In this document: piece after piece, positions 33,427 through 43,107 of the stretch
Position numbering within the stretch: the first letter of the stretch is position 1
How the letters are laid out: each line of letters starts with the position of its first letter
Source of the DNA: Streptomyces sp. cf386
GTDB taxonomy: Bacteria > Actinomycetota > Actinomycetes > Streptomycetales > Streptomycetaceae
Assembly (NCBI RefSeq): GCF_900103585.1
Contig: NZ_FNHV01000002.1
Coordinates: 734,078 to 798,077, forward strand
DNA length: 64,000 nt
Direction: 5' to 3'
Made by a program: the position numbers and the translations under genes
The notes under the pieces: model-generated
Told to the model about the DNA's origin: nothing
Seen by the model: only the letters and a program-made list of their open reading frames with translations
Databases searched by the model: none

Positions 33427-34665
33427 TTACCCGCAGGGGTTCTCGGCGGCGGTGTTGCCGCGGAAGGTGGGGGGCGGGGGAGTGGGTTCTGTGGAGCCCT
33501 CGGACCACTTGCCGTCCGACTTTCCACCCCACGCATGGGAACTCTTGTGCGAGAGGAGTCCCGGCGGCCCTTGGCGCATTCCGGACGAATCCACAACTTC
33601 CACCGGGGTGTCGGTGCGCAGCCGCTCGAAGAGCCGCTCGGCCGCGGGCTCCATGAGTTGGTCGCGATTGGGGTTGTGGATGTACGACTCCCGGGGAACG
33701 GTGAGGAATTGCACGCGTTCAGTGGGGATGTCGCGCACGCCGCGGACGAGTTCGTACAAACCGCGCAAGCTGGCCAGGGCGGGGTCGGTGGTGAGGGAGG
33801 ACGTGGCGGCGTCGAGGACGGGGTAGAGCCGCACCGGGTTCAGCAGGACGTCATTGCTCTGCACCTTGTTCACCAGCGCCGCGAGGAATCGCTGCTGGCG
33901 GTCCATGCGGTCGGTGTCGCTGCCGTCGCCGAGGGTCTTGCGGGCGCGGACGTAGCCGAGGGCCTGTTCGCCGTTGAGGGTCACCTTGCCGGCGGGGAGG
34001 CGCAGCTTGGCCGCCTTGTCGTCAATGGGCTTGGCGAGGCAGATCTCCACACCGTCGAGGGCGTCGACCATCTCCTTGAAGCCGTGGAAGTCGACGACCA
34101 TGTGGTGGTCGATGCGGATGTCGGTGAGCCGCTCCACGGTGCGGATGGTGCAGGCCGAACCGCCCACCTGGAAGGCGTAGTTGAACATCGCGAACATGGG
34201 CTCGCTGCGGCTGCCGTCGTCACTCCGGCACCGGGGGACGTTCACCATCAGGTCGCGGGGTATCGAGACGGCGGTGGCGCTGCGGCGGCCCGCGGACAGG
34301 TGCAGGAGGATGGTGGTGTCGGAGCGTTCGGTGCCGGAGTCGCGCCCGTAGCGGCGGTTTCCGCTGCCCGCCCTGGAATCGGATCCGATGAGCAGGATGT
34401 TCCGCGCGTCGCGCACCAGCGAGGTGGGCCGCTCGTTCTCGTACCGCTGGAGCTCCGCGGCGGCGGCCTCGTCGGTGGTGATGTTGGAGTCGAGCTTGGC
34501 GTAGACGGCCCATCCTGCCCCGGCAGCGGCCACGAGCACCAGCCCCACCCCCAGAACCCCCCGCCGCACCCACCGCCACCCTCGCCGCCGCCCTCGCCAA
34601 CCGCCGGACGGCCCGCCCCCGACAACGCCGGAAGGTCCGGGACGTGAGCGCGATATGCCGGTCAC
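33427..34665 (-). CDS. LCP family glycopolymer ligase 5
   Basis: The 412-residue protein has a short basic Trp/Arg/Gly-rich cytoplasmic start, a membrane helix (VLGVGLVLVAAAGAGWAVYA) and an LCP domain (about 75-340). Motifs are NILLIGSDSRAGSGNRRYG, VSIPRDLMVNVPRC, DHHMVVDFHGFKEMVDALDG and ALGYVRARKTLGDGSD. It has no LytR_C domain; the tail is Ser/Pro-rich and ends AAENPCG. GTG 34665 is the only start giving the membrane helix a normal flank. Its promoter would lie in the GC-extreme gap 34666-35375. Confidence 0.92.
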   Translation of the reverse strand: MTGISRSRPGPSGVVGGGPSGGWRGRRRGWRWVRRGVLGVGLVLVAAAGAGWAVYAKLDSNITTDEAAAAELQRYENERPTSLVRDARNILLIGSDSRAGSGNRRYGRDSGTERSDTTILLHLSAGRRSATAVSIPRDLMVNVPRCRSDDGSRSEPMFAMFNYAFQVGGSACTIRTVERLTDIRIDHHMVVDFHGFKEMVDALDGVEICLAKPIDDKAAKLRLPAGKVTLNGEQALGYVRARKTLGDGSDTDRMDRQQRFLAALVNKVQSNDVLLNPVRLYPVLDAATSSLTTDPALASLRGLYELVRGVRDIPTERVQFLTVPRESYIHNPNRDQLMEPAAERLFERLRTDTPVEVVDSSGMRQGPPGLLSHKSSHAWGGKSDGKWSEGSTEPTPPPPTFRGNTAAENPCG

Positions 34666-34888
34666 TCTGGCTCCAGTCCTCAGGGCGTGCTGCGTGCTGC
34701 TTGCTGCGTGCGGTGTGGGCTGTGGGCTGTTGTTACGACCATGGCTCGGGTGGGGGGTGAGGGGTGGGTGGTGGTGGGCCGAATGGGTGACGGTTGCCTC
34801 CGGCGGTGGGGCGGGGGTGCCTGCGGCGGCCTGTGCGGTTTGGCGGGGGTGCGCGTGGCGCCTGCGGTTCGGTGGGTGGGTCGGGGCC

Positions 34889-34988
34889 GCGTCGGGGGGG
34901 GGTGTCCGTCCTAGGGCCGGCGCCTGGACTTAGGCCAAGAGGTGCCGCGTGTTGACGCCGGCCACTGCGGGCGGACACCCCCCGACGC
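34889..34988. repeat. Long-range inverted repeat in an intergenic G-rich region
   Basis: GCGTCGGGGGGGGGTGTCCG (34889-34908) pairs with CGGACACCCCCCGACGC (34972-34988) apart from extra G residues; the loop is about 63 bases. The surrounding DNA (34740-34910) is strongly G-rich on the plus strand. Together with the repeat at 35171 it fills the 710-bp gap 34666-35375, in which I find no gene. Confidence 0.6.
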
Positions 34989-35170
34989 GTCCCCTTACCG
35001 CCGTGGGCGACTGCGGCGCCGCGGTGGTGCGCGGAGGCGGCGCTGTTTGTCGACGCCGGTTCTGGTGGCCAGTCCGTCCGGCGGTTGAGGGCGAGATTCT
35101 GCCATCCCGATCCCCCCACCCGTGGGGACTCCGTCCCTGCCCCCACCCACCCGCAGGGGTGTCATTCTTC

Positions 35171-35304
35171 AGCCTGTCCGGCGTTTGAGGACGAGGCCCT
35201 TTCGGGGCCGATGCGGGGGTCTGGGGGCGGAGCCCCCAGAAGGGGCCGGGGTCGAAGGGGCGGCAGCCCCTGGAGGATGGGACGGGTAGGGGCGGCGGGG
35301 GCGA
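35171..35304 (+). repeat. Dispersed intergenic repeat, full copy
   Basis: The ordered blocks are GTCCGGCGTTTGAGGACGAG, GGGGGTCTGGGGGCGG, CCCCCAGAAGG, GGGGTCGAAGGGGC, GATGGGACGGGTAGGGGCGG and GGGGGCGA. Two internal short hairpins (CCTTTCGGGG; GGGGGC-GGAG-CCCCC) fold. A diverged partial copy with GTCCGTCCGGCGGTTGAGG lies just before it at about 35076. Copies are also at 9264, 39463, 50037 and 54613. Confidence 0.85.
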
Positions 35305-35375
35305 GGAAAAAAAGGGGCCGGGGCGGCACGCCCGTCAGCCCAGACGCCGCGCACCCCCGCTGCGCGAACCCCGCG

Positions 35376-36131
35376 TCACCGCGCCGTAGCCGTCACCCGC
35401 TCGCTCTCGATCCGCTTCGCCAACGCCTCCTCACCCAGCGACTCCACATTCCGGCACAGCACCACCGACCCGTCGGTCGCGAGCGCCGCGTACAGCCCGG
35501 CGTTGAGCCCCTCCCAGGTGTCGTACGGCAAGGCGGACAGAATCCGCGACCCCGGCCCCGTAAGCCCCAGCCCCGTAGCCTCCGCCCGGGCACGCTCGAC
35601 GACCTCGGCCCCGCTGAACTCCCGCCCGGCGACGATCAGCGCAGGTTCCTCAGGATCGACCGGGGCGAACGGTGCGAACCGGTCCCCCTGGCTCGGCACC
35701 TCCACCGCATAGTCGGCGAACCCGGCCGGCGGCTGCGGGAAACGTCCCCCCAACGGCCGTAGCGCCAACGCGACCCGCTCACCCCGACACGCCCGCGCGG
35801 CCTCCAGGGAATCCGGCCCGCTCACGACCACGTCGCCCGCCGCCGGATCCCCACCGACGTCCGCGATCGTGCCCACCGACGAACACGCCAGCAGCCACAC
35901 CGCCGTCTGCCAGTGCGCCGGCAGCAGCAGCGTGACCCGGTCACCCGGCCCGGCCCCGAGGTCGCCCTGGAGCAGATTCGCCGTCTTCGCCACCCAATTG
36001 GCGAGGGTGGCCACGGACAATTCGACGCGCTCCCCGGTGGCGTCGTCGTAGAAGGTCACCAGGGGGCGTCCGGGATCCGCGGCGAGCGCGGAACGCAGCA
36101 GGTCGGCAGGGGTGCGATCGGTGGCGTTCAT
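35376..36131 (-). CDS. TIGR03089 family protein (adenylate-forming enzyme N-domain-like)
   Basis: The 251-residue actinobacterial protein is related to the N-terminal half of AMP-binding (acyl-CoA synthetase) enzymes: LVTFYDDATGERVELSVATL, WVAKTANLLQGDLGAGPGDR, VTLLLPAHWQTAVWLLAC. It lacks the ATP-binding P-loop (SSG-T-G-PKG) and the C-terminal lid of active synthetases, as is usual for TIGR03089. The role is unknown. The ATG at 36131 begins at the conserved start; the frame upstream runs antisense through the amidase gene and is not coding. It is divergent from the PGRP amidase. Confidence 0.88.
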   Translation of the reverse strand: MNATDRTPADLLRSALAADPGRPLVTFYDDATGERVELSVATLANWVAKTANLLQGDLGAGPGDRVTLLLPAHWQTAVWLLACSSVGTIADVGGDPAAGDVVVSGPDSLEAARACRGERVALALRPLGGRFPQPPAGFADYAVEVPSQGDRFAPFAPVDPEEPALIVAGREFSGAEVVERARAEATGLGLTGPGSRILSALPYDTWEGLNAGLYAALATDGSVVLCRNVESLGEEALAKRIESERVTATAR

Positions 36132-36254
36132 CCGCGCAAGGGTACGCGGACCCACCCCCGCGCACGGCCGGTTGGCGGCACCCCGCCGCCACCGATTCGG
36201 GTGAACCGTTGACCGACGCCCCGTCAATCCCCAGATGGACAGGTTTGTACGCCT

Positions 36255-37766
36255 ATGTCCACCATCGGGAGTATGCGTGGATTCCTTGCTTCCTCGATCG
36301 GTGTCACGTGCGCGGCGGCTCTGGCCCTCCCGCTCACCCCACCCGCCGTCGCGGCGACCGCGAGACCGGCGCTCGGCGCGGAAGTGGCCACGAGCACGCG
36401 GGTGGTGGCCACAGTCGACGGGTCTGCGGTGCGTCGTACGGACGCCGAGCCGTCCGTCCCCGGCAGCACCCAGTCGCTGCCCCTCCGCCCCCTCACCCAT
36501 GACCGCGTCGCCGACCCGCCCACCGAACAGGGCCTGCCCCGACGGGACGTACAGCGCTTCTCCCTCGTCGGCGTCATCTGGGACGACCCGACCGTCGAAC
36601 TGCACGGCCGCGTCCAGGTCCGCACCCGTGCGGTCGGCACCGGCATCTGGTCCGACTGGCAGGAGGTCGAGACGCACAACGCCGAGCACGGCGCCGACCC
36701 CGACACCGCCGAAGGCACCTCGTCCCGGGTGCGCGGCTCCACGGCGCCGCTGTGGGTCGGGGAGTCGGACGGGGTGGAGGTGCGGGTCACTCCGGAGGAG
36801 GTCGGGGAGCGGTCCGAGCAGACGGCTCCGGGCGCCGGTGACCCGACCCCGACGGCCGGCACCGGCATCGTCCTCCCGCTTCCTCTCGGCCTCCGCCTCG
36901 AACTGGTCGACCCCGGCGATCCCGCCCCCGCGCCGGGCGACCCCGACGGCGCCACCCGCCCCGGTTCCCTGACGACCGAGACCGGCGAGACCGCCGAGGC
37001 GCTCGGCGCCGTCGCGGCCGACACCGCCGCCTCCGCCGTCAACACCGAACTCGCCCCGCTGAACGCCACCGAGATCCCCGAGCTCGGCAAGGCCGAGACC
37101 GAGAAGGAACTGTTGGCCCTGCGCGGCAGCGAGTTGACGCAGGAGCAGCGGGCGAAGCCGTACATCGGTCCGCGGCCGCGCATCGTCACCCGGCGCGGCT
37201 GGGGTGCGAACGAGAGCTGGCGGGAGAAGAAGTTCGTCTACACGAAGAAGGTGAAGGCGGCCTTCGTGCACCACACCGCGACGGGTGCCAAGTACACGTG
37301 CAAGCAGGTTCCCTCGCTCATTCGCGGTATCTACCGCTACCACGTCAAGAGCATGGGCTGGCGCGACGTCGGCTACAACTTCCTCGTCGACAAGTGCGGA
37401 AACATCTACGAGGGGCGCGCCGGGGGAGTGGCGAAGTCGGTCCTGGGTGCCCACACGCGCGGTTTCAACAGCAACAGCATGGGGATCGCCGTTCTCGGCA
37501 GCTACGGCACCACCAAGCCGACCGCTGCCGCGGTGCGGGGCATCGCCCGGCTCACGGCCTGGAAGCTGGGCCTGTTCGGCGTCAATCCGCGCAGCAAGAC
37601 GTACCTGAAGTCCGGCGGTGGCAATCTCTACACCAAGGGCAAGAACGTCAGCCTGAACACGATCTCCGGGCATCGGGACGGCTACTCCACGGAGTGCCCC
37701 GGACTCCAGCTCTACCGCAAACTCGGCACGGCCCGCACGGCGGCGGCCAAGTACCAGGGACGCTGA
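36255..37766 (+). CDS. Secreted PGRP-type N-acetylmuramoyl-L-alanine amidase
   Basis: The 503-residue protein has a signal peptide (LASSIGVTCAAALALPLT ... AVAA), a long N-terminal beta region (about 90-200) and an Ala/Glu linker. A C-terminal PGRP/Amidase_2 domain (about 315-495) follows. Zinc ligands and active-site residues are visible: AAFVHHTAT, YNFLVDKCGNIYEGR, GAHTRGFNSNSMGIAVLG and GHRDGYSTECPG. It should cleave the amide between muramic acid and the stem peptide outside the cell. ATG 36255 is used; an ATG 18 bases later (MRGFL) is also plausible because GGAG lies near it. Confidence 0.92.
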   Translation: MSTIGSMRGFLASSIGVTCAAALALPLTPPAVAATARPALGAEVATSTRVVATVDGSAVRRTDAEPSVPGSTQSLPLRPLTHDRVADPPTEQGLPRRDVQRFSLVGVIWDDPTVELHGRVQVRTRAVGTGIWSDWQEVETHNAEHGADPDTAEGTSSRVRGSTAPLWVGESDGVEVRVTPEEVGERSEQTAPGAGDPTPTAGTGIVLPLPLGLRLELVDPGDPAPAPGDPDGATRPGSLTTETGETAEALGAVAADTAASAVNTELAPLNATEIPELGKAETEKELLALRGSELTQEQRAKPYIGPRPRIVTRRGWGANESWREKKFVYTKKVKAAFVHHTATGAKYTCKQVPSLIRGIYRYHVKSMGWRDVGYNFLVDKCGNIYEGRAGGVAKSVLGAHTRGFNSNSMGIAVLGSYGTTKPTAAAVRGIARLTAWKLGLFGVNPRSKTYLKSGGGNLYTKGKNVSLNTISGHRDGYSTECPGLQLYRKLGTARTAAAKYQGR

Positions 37767-37952
37767 AAAATGTAGGAATCCACGGACATGCCGGGCCCTG
37801 CGGACGGCATGCTGTGGGCGTACGGGGGCAATGGGGGGCCATGTGGGGGCGTACGGGGGTACGGGGTAAGAGGTATGGAGTACGGGAGTACGGGGGGTCG
37901 TGTTCACCGCCGTCGGAGGACGAGAGAGTGGACGGCCTCACGGCCTGATGAC

Positions 37953-37992
37953 CTGCCGCACTGCCGTACTGCCGTACTGCCGCCCTGCCGTC
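37953..37992 (+). repeat. Five tandem CTGCCGTA-type octamers
   Basis: Units CTGCCGCA, CTGCCGTA, CTGCCGTA, CTGCCGCC, CTGCCGTC run head to tail. The 307-bp gap 37767-38073 also has repeated GTACGGGGG motifs (37819-37900) and no gene. The promoter of the nucleotidyltransferase must lie in the last 80 bases. Confidence 0.7.
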
Positions 37993-38073
37993 GAGGGCAC
38001 CGCACACCGGTCTGCATACACTGGCCGGCCGAAAGACAGTTCGGCCGGTCCCGGCAGGAAGCAGAGACGACAG

Positions 38074-39156
38074 GTGACAGAAGCGATCCTCCTGGTCGGC
38101 GGCAAGGGCACTCGGCTGCGTCCGCTCACCGTGCACACGCCGAAGCCCATGGTCCCGGCGGCAGGGGTGCCGTTCCTCACGCACCAGTTGGCGAGAGCGA
38201 GAGCGGCGGGCGTGGACCACATCGTCCTGGCGACGTCGTATCTGGCCGAGGTCTTCGAGCCGTACTTCGGCGACGGCTCGGCCCTCGGTCTCCACCTGGA
38301 GTACGTGACGGAGGAGGAGCCCCTCGGCACGGGCGGCGCCATCCGGAACGTGGCCTCCCGACTCCACTCCGCGCCCGACGACCCGGTCCTGATCTTCAAC
38401 GGGGACATCCTGACGGGCCTGGACATCAGGGCCCTGGTCCACACGCACGAGACGACGGGCGCGGACGTCTCGCTCCACCTCACCAAGGTGACCGACCCGA
38501 GGGCGTACGGCCTGGTCCCCACGGACGACACGGGCCGGGTGACGGCGTTCCTGGAGAAGCCGCAGACCCCCGAGGAGATCGTCACCGACCAGATCAACGC
38601 GGGGGCGTACGTCTTCCGCCGCTCGGTCATCGACACGATCCCGGCAGGCCGCCCGGTCTCGGTGGAACGCGAGACGTTCCCGAACCTCCTGTCCGCCGGA
38701 GCCCACCTCCAGGGCATGGTCGACTCGACGTACTGGCTGGACCTCGGCACACCCGCGGCCTTCGTCCGCGGCTCGGCGGACCTGGTCCTCGGCCGCGCCC
38801 CGTCCCCCGCGGTCCCCGGCCGCTGCGGCGACCGCCTGATCCTCCCCACGGCCACGGTGGCCCCCGACGCCAAGCTGACCGGCGGCACGGTGGTCGGCGA
38901 GGGCGCCTTCGTGGCCGAGGGCGCCCGAGTCTTCGGCAGCACGATCCTCCCCGGCGCCGTCATCGAACCCGGCGCCGTCATCACCGACTCCCTCATCGGC
39001 ACCCGCGCCCGAGTCGGCGAACGCTCCGTCCTGACAGGCACGGTCATCGGAGACGGCGCGGTGATCGGCGCCGACAACGAACTGAGGGAGGGCGTACGGG
39101 TGTGGTGCGACGCACGGATACCGGCGGGGGCGGTGCGGTTCTCGCCGGATCTGTAG
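38074..39156 (+). CDS. NDP-sugar pyrophosphorylase, probably mannose-1-phosphate guanylyltransferase
   Basis: The 360-residue protein has an N-terminal nucleotidyltransferase domain (1-235) with AILLVGGKGTRLRPLTVHTP, KPMVPAAGVPFL, EEEPLGTGGAI, LIFNGDIL and AYGLVPTDDTGRV. A C-terminal left-handed beta-helix of hexapeptide repeats (about 255-355: VVGEGAFVAEGARVFGSTI and so on) follows. The LVGGKGTRLRPLT loop and the lack of RmlA-specific features favour GDP-mannose synthesis. The presence of manA and manB in the window supports it, but glucose-1-phosphate activation cannot be excluded. GTG 38074 follows a CAG-rich weak ribosome site. Confidence 0.85.
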   Translation: MTEAILLVGGKGTRLRPLTVHTPKPMVPAAGVPFLTHQLARARAAGVDHIVLATSYLAEVFEPYFGDGSALGLHLEYVTEEEPLGTGGAIRNVASRLHSAPDDPVLIFNGDILTGLDIRALVHTHETTGADVSLHLTKVTDPRAYGLVPTDDTGRVTAFLEKPQTPEEIVTDQINAGAYVFRRSVIDTIPAGRPVSVERETFPNLLSAGAHLQGMVDSTYWLDLGTPAAFVRGSADLVLGRAPSPAVPGRCGDRLILPTATVAPDAKLTGGTVVGEGAFVAEGARVFGSTILPGAVIEPGAVITDSLIGTRARVGERSVLTGTVIGDGAVIGADNELREGVRVWCDARIPAGAVRFSPDL

Positions 39157-39247
39157 GTCCGGCTCTGGTGGGTGCGGGTGCGGGTGCGCTGCGGGATGCC
39201 TGAGGCGGCCCGTGGGGGTACGCCGCCCACCTAACCCCCATTCGGCG

Positions 39248-39598
39248 CGTCCGGTGTTCGGGGACGAGTTCTCACCGTCCCTAGCCCCCACCCACCCGCA
39301 GGGGGCTTGTTCGTGGGGTGAGGGTGCCGTTTCGGGGTCGGCCTGTGCTTTTCAGCCTGTCCGGCGTTCGGGGACGAGCTCCCACCGTCCCTAACCCCCA
39401 CCCACCCGCAGGGGACGTCTGAGCGGACGGGCGCCACCTCCTCGACGCCGGCCCGGGCATTCCAGCCCGTCCGGCGTTTGAGGACGAGGCCCCTTAAGGG
39501 CCGAATCGGGGGTCTGGGGGCGGAGCCCCCAGAAGGCCCCGGGTCGAAGGGGCAGAGCCCCTGGAGGATGGGACGGGTAGGGGCGGCGGGGGCGAAAA
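39248..39598 (+). repeat. Composite intergenic repeat: two short-type and one long-type copy
   Basis: Two direct copies (about 39248-39305 and 39358-39414) share GTTCGGGGACGAG, CACCGTCCCTA, and CCCCCACCCACCCGCAGGGG. A long-type copy follows (39463-39598) with GTCCGGCGTTTGAGGACGAG to GGGGGCGAAAA, as at 35171. The 481-bp gap 39157-39637 contains little else and no gene. Confidence 0.85.
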
Positions 39599-39637
39599 CC
39601 ATCGGCGGCAACCACAACACAGCCCCCCAACCCCCCG

Positions 39638-40645
39638 TCACAACCGCCCAATATCCCCCCGCGGCATCCGCGGAGCCCGCCGCCCCGGCACCCGCCCGCT
39701 CAACAGAATCAACCGAGCCGCCCGATGCCGCTGCCCCGCATACGGCTCCAGCAACTCCAGCATCACGGAGTCATCCGCGTCCCGATCCCCCGCAAGCGCC
39801 CACCCCACGATCCCCGGCAGATGCAGATCCCCCACGGTCACCGCATCCGCCGCCCCATGACTGCGCTGCACAACCTCCGCCGACGTCCACGGCCCAATCC
39901 CCGGCAGGACCTCCAACCGCCCCTGCGCCTCCGTCGGAGACATCCGCACGGCCTCCTCCAGCCGCGCAGCAACCCGTACGGCCCGCAGAATCGTGGACGC
40001 CCGCTTGTTGTCGACCCCGGCCCGATGCCACTCCCAGGACGGAATCGACCTCCAGGTCCCCGCATCCGGCATCACACACATCTGCCCGGGCACGGGCCCA
40101 GGCGCCGGCTCCCCGAACTTCCGAACCAGCAACCGCCACGCCCGGTACGCCTCATCGGTCGTGACCTTCTGCTCCAGAACCGACGGAATCAACGACTCCA
40201 TCACCAGCCCGGTCCGCGTCAGCCGCAACCCCGGCCGTCGATGCCGAGCAACCGCCACCACCCGATGCCGCGGCACGAAGGCGGACGGATCATCGGCGGC
40301 CCCGAGCAACTCCGGCAACTGCTCCAACAGCCACTCGGCCCCCGGCCCCCACGCTTCCCCCCGCACCTCGGCACCCCGCACGCCGACCCGCAACGTCCCG
40401 GGCCCGACCGGCGTACGACAGGCCCGCCACACGGACCCGTCCGGCATCGCCCGAAACGTCGGATCCCCCGGCCCACGCCGCAGCGGCCCCAGCACCAGCC
40501 CGAGATCGAGCGGCCCGTCGGGCACCACCGTCCGCACCTTCCCCGGCGCGACAGCCTGCCGAGGCACACCCGCAGACGCAGGCACAGCGACATGCCCACC
40601 GCGCACAGTCGTACGTGTGGGCCGCGGAGCAAAACGTCCTGCCAC
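39638..40645 (-). CDS. AlkA-like DNA-3-methyladenine glycosylase
   Basis: The 335-residue protein carries an HhH-GPD base-excision domain in its C-terminal half: LIPSVLEQKVTTDEAYRAWR, then the helix-hairpin-helix LEVLPGIGPWTSAEVVQRS, and the catalytic aspartate in VTVGDLHLPGIVGWALAG. The N-terminal half (residues 25-150) is the beta domain of AlkA-type enzymes. It should excise alkylated purines. GTG 40645 (MAGRFAPRPTR) is preferred over TTG 40678, for which no ribosome site is evident. It is separated from fbiB by 160 bases and transcribed alone. Confidence 0.88.
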   Translation of the reverse strand: MAGRFAPRPTRTTVRGGHVAVPASAGVPRQAVAPGKVRTVVPDGPLDLGLVLGPLRRGPGDPTFRAMPDGSVWRACRTPVGPGTLRVGVRGAEVRGEAWGPGAEWLLEQLPELLGAADDPSAFVPRHRVVAVARHRRPGLRLTRTGLVMESLIPSVLEQKVTTDEAYRAWRLLVRKFGEPAPGPVPGQMCVMPDAGTWRSIPSWEWHRAGVDNKRASTILRAVRVAARLEEAVRMSPTEAQGRLEVLPGIGPWTSAEVVQRSHGAADAVTVGDLHLPGIVGWALAGDRDADDSVMLELLEPYAGQRHRAARLILLSGRVPGRRAPRMPRGDIGRL

Positions 40646-40805
40646 GAAGAATCCCGGGATGCGACTAGATGGAGACAAGAGCTACGACTGGATAGAGACG
40701 AGAGCTACGAGCCTAGGCGCTCCCACGGCGCGCGATGGGCATACCGAGCCCCCGCCTTCCCGAACCGCAGACCCCCGCCCCGCCCCCGCCCCACCCAGCG
40801 GAGCG

Positions 40806-42116
40806 TCACCGCACCTCGATAAACGCCCCCGCATCCCGCTCCCCCCGAGCCCGCGGCTCCTCCGCCGGATGCCCGACCGCCACGGCCCCCATCGGATCCC
40901 ACTCCTCCGGCAGACCCAGCACCCCCCGCACCACATCCCGGCAGAACATCGTCGACGAAACCCACGCCGAACCCAGCCGCTCCCCGGCCAGCGCGACCAG
41001 GAAGTTCTGCACCCCCGCACCGGTAGCGACGACGAACATCTCCCGCTCGGCCCCGTCCCGCCGCGCGTCGCCGTACGTGTGCGAACCGTCCATCACCAGA
41101 CACGGCACGACGAGATACGGCGCGTTCCGCAGCACATCCCCCCGCCGCACCCGCTTGGCGATGGACTCCTCGCTCTTGCCGTCCCGCCGCAGATCGGCGA
41201 CCCACGCGTCGCGCATCGCGTCGAGCAGCCGCGTCCGCGACTCCTCCGACTCCAGCAGCACGAATCGCCACGGTGTCGTGTGGTGCGGCGCCGGCGCCGT
41301 GACCGCCGCCTCGACCGCCCGTCGCACGGCCCCGGGGTCGACGGGTTCGTCCGTGAAGGCCCGCACCGTACGCCGCTGGGTCACCGCCTCCCGTACCGCC
41401 TCCGACGTCCCCAGCCGGAACATGTCGTCACGCGCCCCGCGCACCAAGGCCCGCGCCCCCTCCCCGTGCTCCTCGGTCACCGTGTGCGCCAGCCCGCGCA
41501 CGACGGCGACGGGCAGGCCGGCGGCCTTGCCCTTCACCAGGTCACCGGCGGCGGCGAGTTCGTCCGCGGTCGCCACGACGGTAGCGCTGAGCGGATTGCC
41601 GTACGAGTCCGTGCCCCCGCGCAGATCATCGAGTACGTGGATGCCGGCGGCGCCGATCGCGACGTCGGTGAGCCCGGCGCGCCAGGGGCGCCCGAAGGTG
41701 TCGGTGACGACGACGCCGACGTCGACGCCCAGGGCGTCCCGCAGGCCGTCCCGGATCGCCCGCGCGGACGCGTCCGGGTCCTCGGGCAGCAACAGCACGG
41801 TCCCGGCAGGGGTGTTGGAGGCATCGACCCCGGCGGCGGCCATCACGAGCCCCTGCCGGTTCTCGACGATGCGCAGCGCCCCACGCCGCGCCACGACCCG
41901 TACGGTCTCCGCGTCGATCGCGGACTCCCGGTCGGCCGCCTCGACGATCCGCCCCTCCGCCTTGGACACGATCTTCGAAGTGACGAGCAGCACGTCCCCG
42001 TCGACCAGCCCGGGTTCGGCGGTGGCGATCAGTTTCGCGAGGTCGTCGCCCTGCTGGACCTCGGGGATTCCGGAGACGGCCCAGACGCGGTACCCGTCGG
42101 CAGACACCTCGCTCAA
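40806..42116 (-). CDS. fbiB: Coenzyme F420:L-glutamate ligase / nitroreductase-domain protein (CofE/FbiB)
   Basis: The 436-residue two-domain protein has CofE ligase sequence at residues 1-245 ([56 protein letters not shown]). An FMN-binding nitroreductase-like domain fills 250-436 ([43 protein letters not shown]). FbiB adds glutamates to F420-0, and its C-terminal domain reduces dehydro-F420-0. The start is TTG 42116, overlapping the fbiA stop (TTGA). A GTG nine bases later is possible, but the overlap and coupling to fbiA favour TTG. Confidence 0.93.
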   Translation of the reverse strand: MSEVSADGYRVWAVSGIPEVQQGDDLAKLIATAEPGLVDGDVLLVTSKIVSKAEGRIVEAADRESAIDAETVRVVARRGALRIVENRQGLVMAAAGVDASNTPAGTVLLLPEDPDASARAIRDGLRDALGVDVGVVVTDTFGRPWRAGLTDVAIGAAGIHVLDDLRGGTDSYGNPLSATVVATADELAAAGDLVKGKAAGLPVAVVRGLAHTVTEEHGEGARALVRGARDDMFRLGTSEAVREAVTQRRTVRAFTDEPVDPGAVRRAVEAAVTAPAPHHTTPWRFVLLESEESRTRLLDAMRDAWVADLRRDGKSEESIAKRVRRGDVLRNAPYLVVPCLVMDGSHTYGDARRDGAEREMFVVATGAGVQNFLVALAGERLGSAWVSSTMFCRDVVRGVLGLPEEWDPMGAVAVGHPAEEPRARGERDAGAFIEVR

Positions 42117-43072
42117 GCGCCTCGCACCTCCTCCGCCAGCGTCAGTGCCTCGCGGGCCATCTGCGCGGTGGCGTCGAGGCCGGTCATCATCAGCGGAACG
42201 GCCCGGCAGCGGATCCCGGCCGTCTCGACCCGCTCCACGGAGCCCGCGTCCACGGTGTCGACAAGCCAGCCGTCGAGGAGCCCCGAGCCGTAGTGCTCGG
42301 CGACCGCAGTGGCCGTCGACTCCACTCCCACGGCCGCGAGCACCTTGTCGGCCATCCCGCGCACGGGCGCGTCCCCGACGATGGGGGACAGGCCCACCAC
42401 CGGCACCCCGGCGTCGGCGATCGCCTCACGGATGCCGGGCACGGCGAGGATCGTGCCGACCGAGACGATCGGGTTGGACGGCGGGAAGAGGATGACGTCC
42501 GCCTCGGCGATGGCCTCCAGGACGCCCGGCGCCGGCTTGGCCTGCTCGGCCCCGACCGGCACGATCGCCTCGGCCGGCACCTGGGCCCGCAGCCGTACCC
42601 AGTACTCCTGGAAGTGGACGGCCCTGCGTTCGCCGTCCACCTCGACCGCGACGTGCGTCTCGACGCGGTCGTCGGTCATGGGGATCAGACGGACGCCCGG
42701 CTTCCAGCGGTCGCACAGCGCCTCCGTCACCGCGCTCAGCGGGTATCCGGCGCCGATCATCTGCGTCCGCACGATGTGCGTGGCGAAGTCCCGGTCGCCG
42801 AGCCCGAACCACTCCGGGCCGACGCCGTACGCCGCGAGCTCCTCCTTGAGATGGAAGGTCTCGTCCGCCCTGCCCCAGCCCTGCTCCTCGTTGATGCCGC
42901 CGCCCAGCGTGTACATCACCGTGTCGAGGTCCGGGCAGACCTTCAGGCCGAAGAGGTGGATGTCGTCCCCGGTGTTGCCGATGACCGTGATGTCCGCGTC
43001 CGGCGCGGCCCGCTTCAGACCGCGCAGGAACCGGGCACCACCGATGCCGCCTGCCAGAACCACAATGCGCAT
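42113..43072 (-). CDS. fbiA: 2-phospho-L-lactate transferase-type enzyme (CofD/FbiA)
   Basis: The 319-residue enzyme of coenzyme F420 synthesis transfers the phospho-organic acid group to FO. It opens [19 protein letters not shown], then [62 protein letters not shown] and [15 protein letters not shown], all hallmarks of CofD. ATG 43072 begins directly at the nucleotide-binding strand. The gene is coupled to fbiB by a 4-base overlap. Upstream lies the cysteine dioxygenase gene on the same strand, separated by 88 bases that contain tandem repeats. Confidence 0.95.
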   Translation of the reverse strand: MRIVVLAGGIGGARFLRGLKRAAPDADITVIGNTGDDIHLFGLKVCPDLDTVMYTLGGGINEEQGWGRADETFHLKEELAAYGVGPEWFGLGDRDFATHIVRTQMIGAGYPLSAVTEALCDRWKPGVRLIPMTDDRVETHVAVEVDGERRAVHFQEYWVRLRAQVPAEAIVPVGAEQAKPAPGVLEAIAEADVILFPPSNPIVSVGTILAVPGIREAIADAGVPVVGLSPIVGDAPVRGMADKVLAAVGVESTATAVAEHYGSGLLDGWLVDTVDAGSVERVETAGIRCRAVPLMMTGLDATAQMAREALTLAEEVRGA

Positions 43073-43107
43073 GGGAGCCAGTCTTGCAGGCGGGTACGAC
43101 AACGCGT

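Noticed and set aside
35376..37907. 843-codon minus-strand ORF extending upstream of the TIGR03089 gene
   Set aside because: Only the last 251 codons are family-like. The rest is antisense to the PGRP amidase, whose signal peptide and catalytic motifs are on the plus strand.
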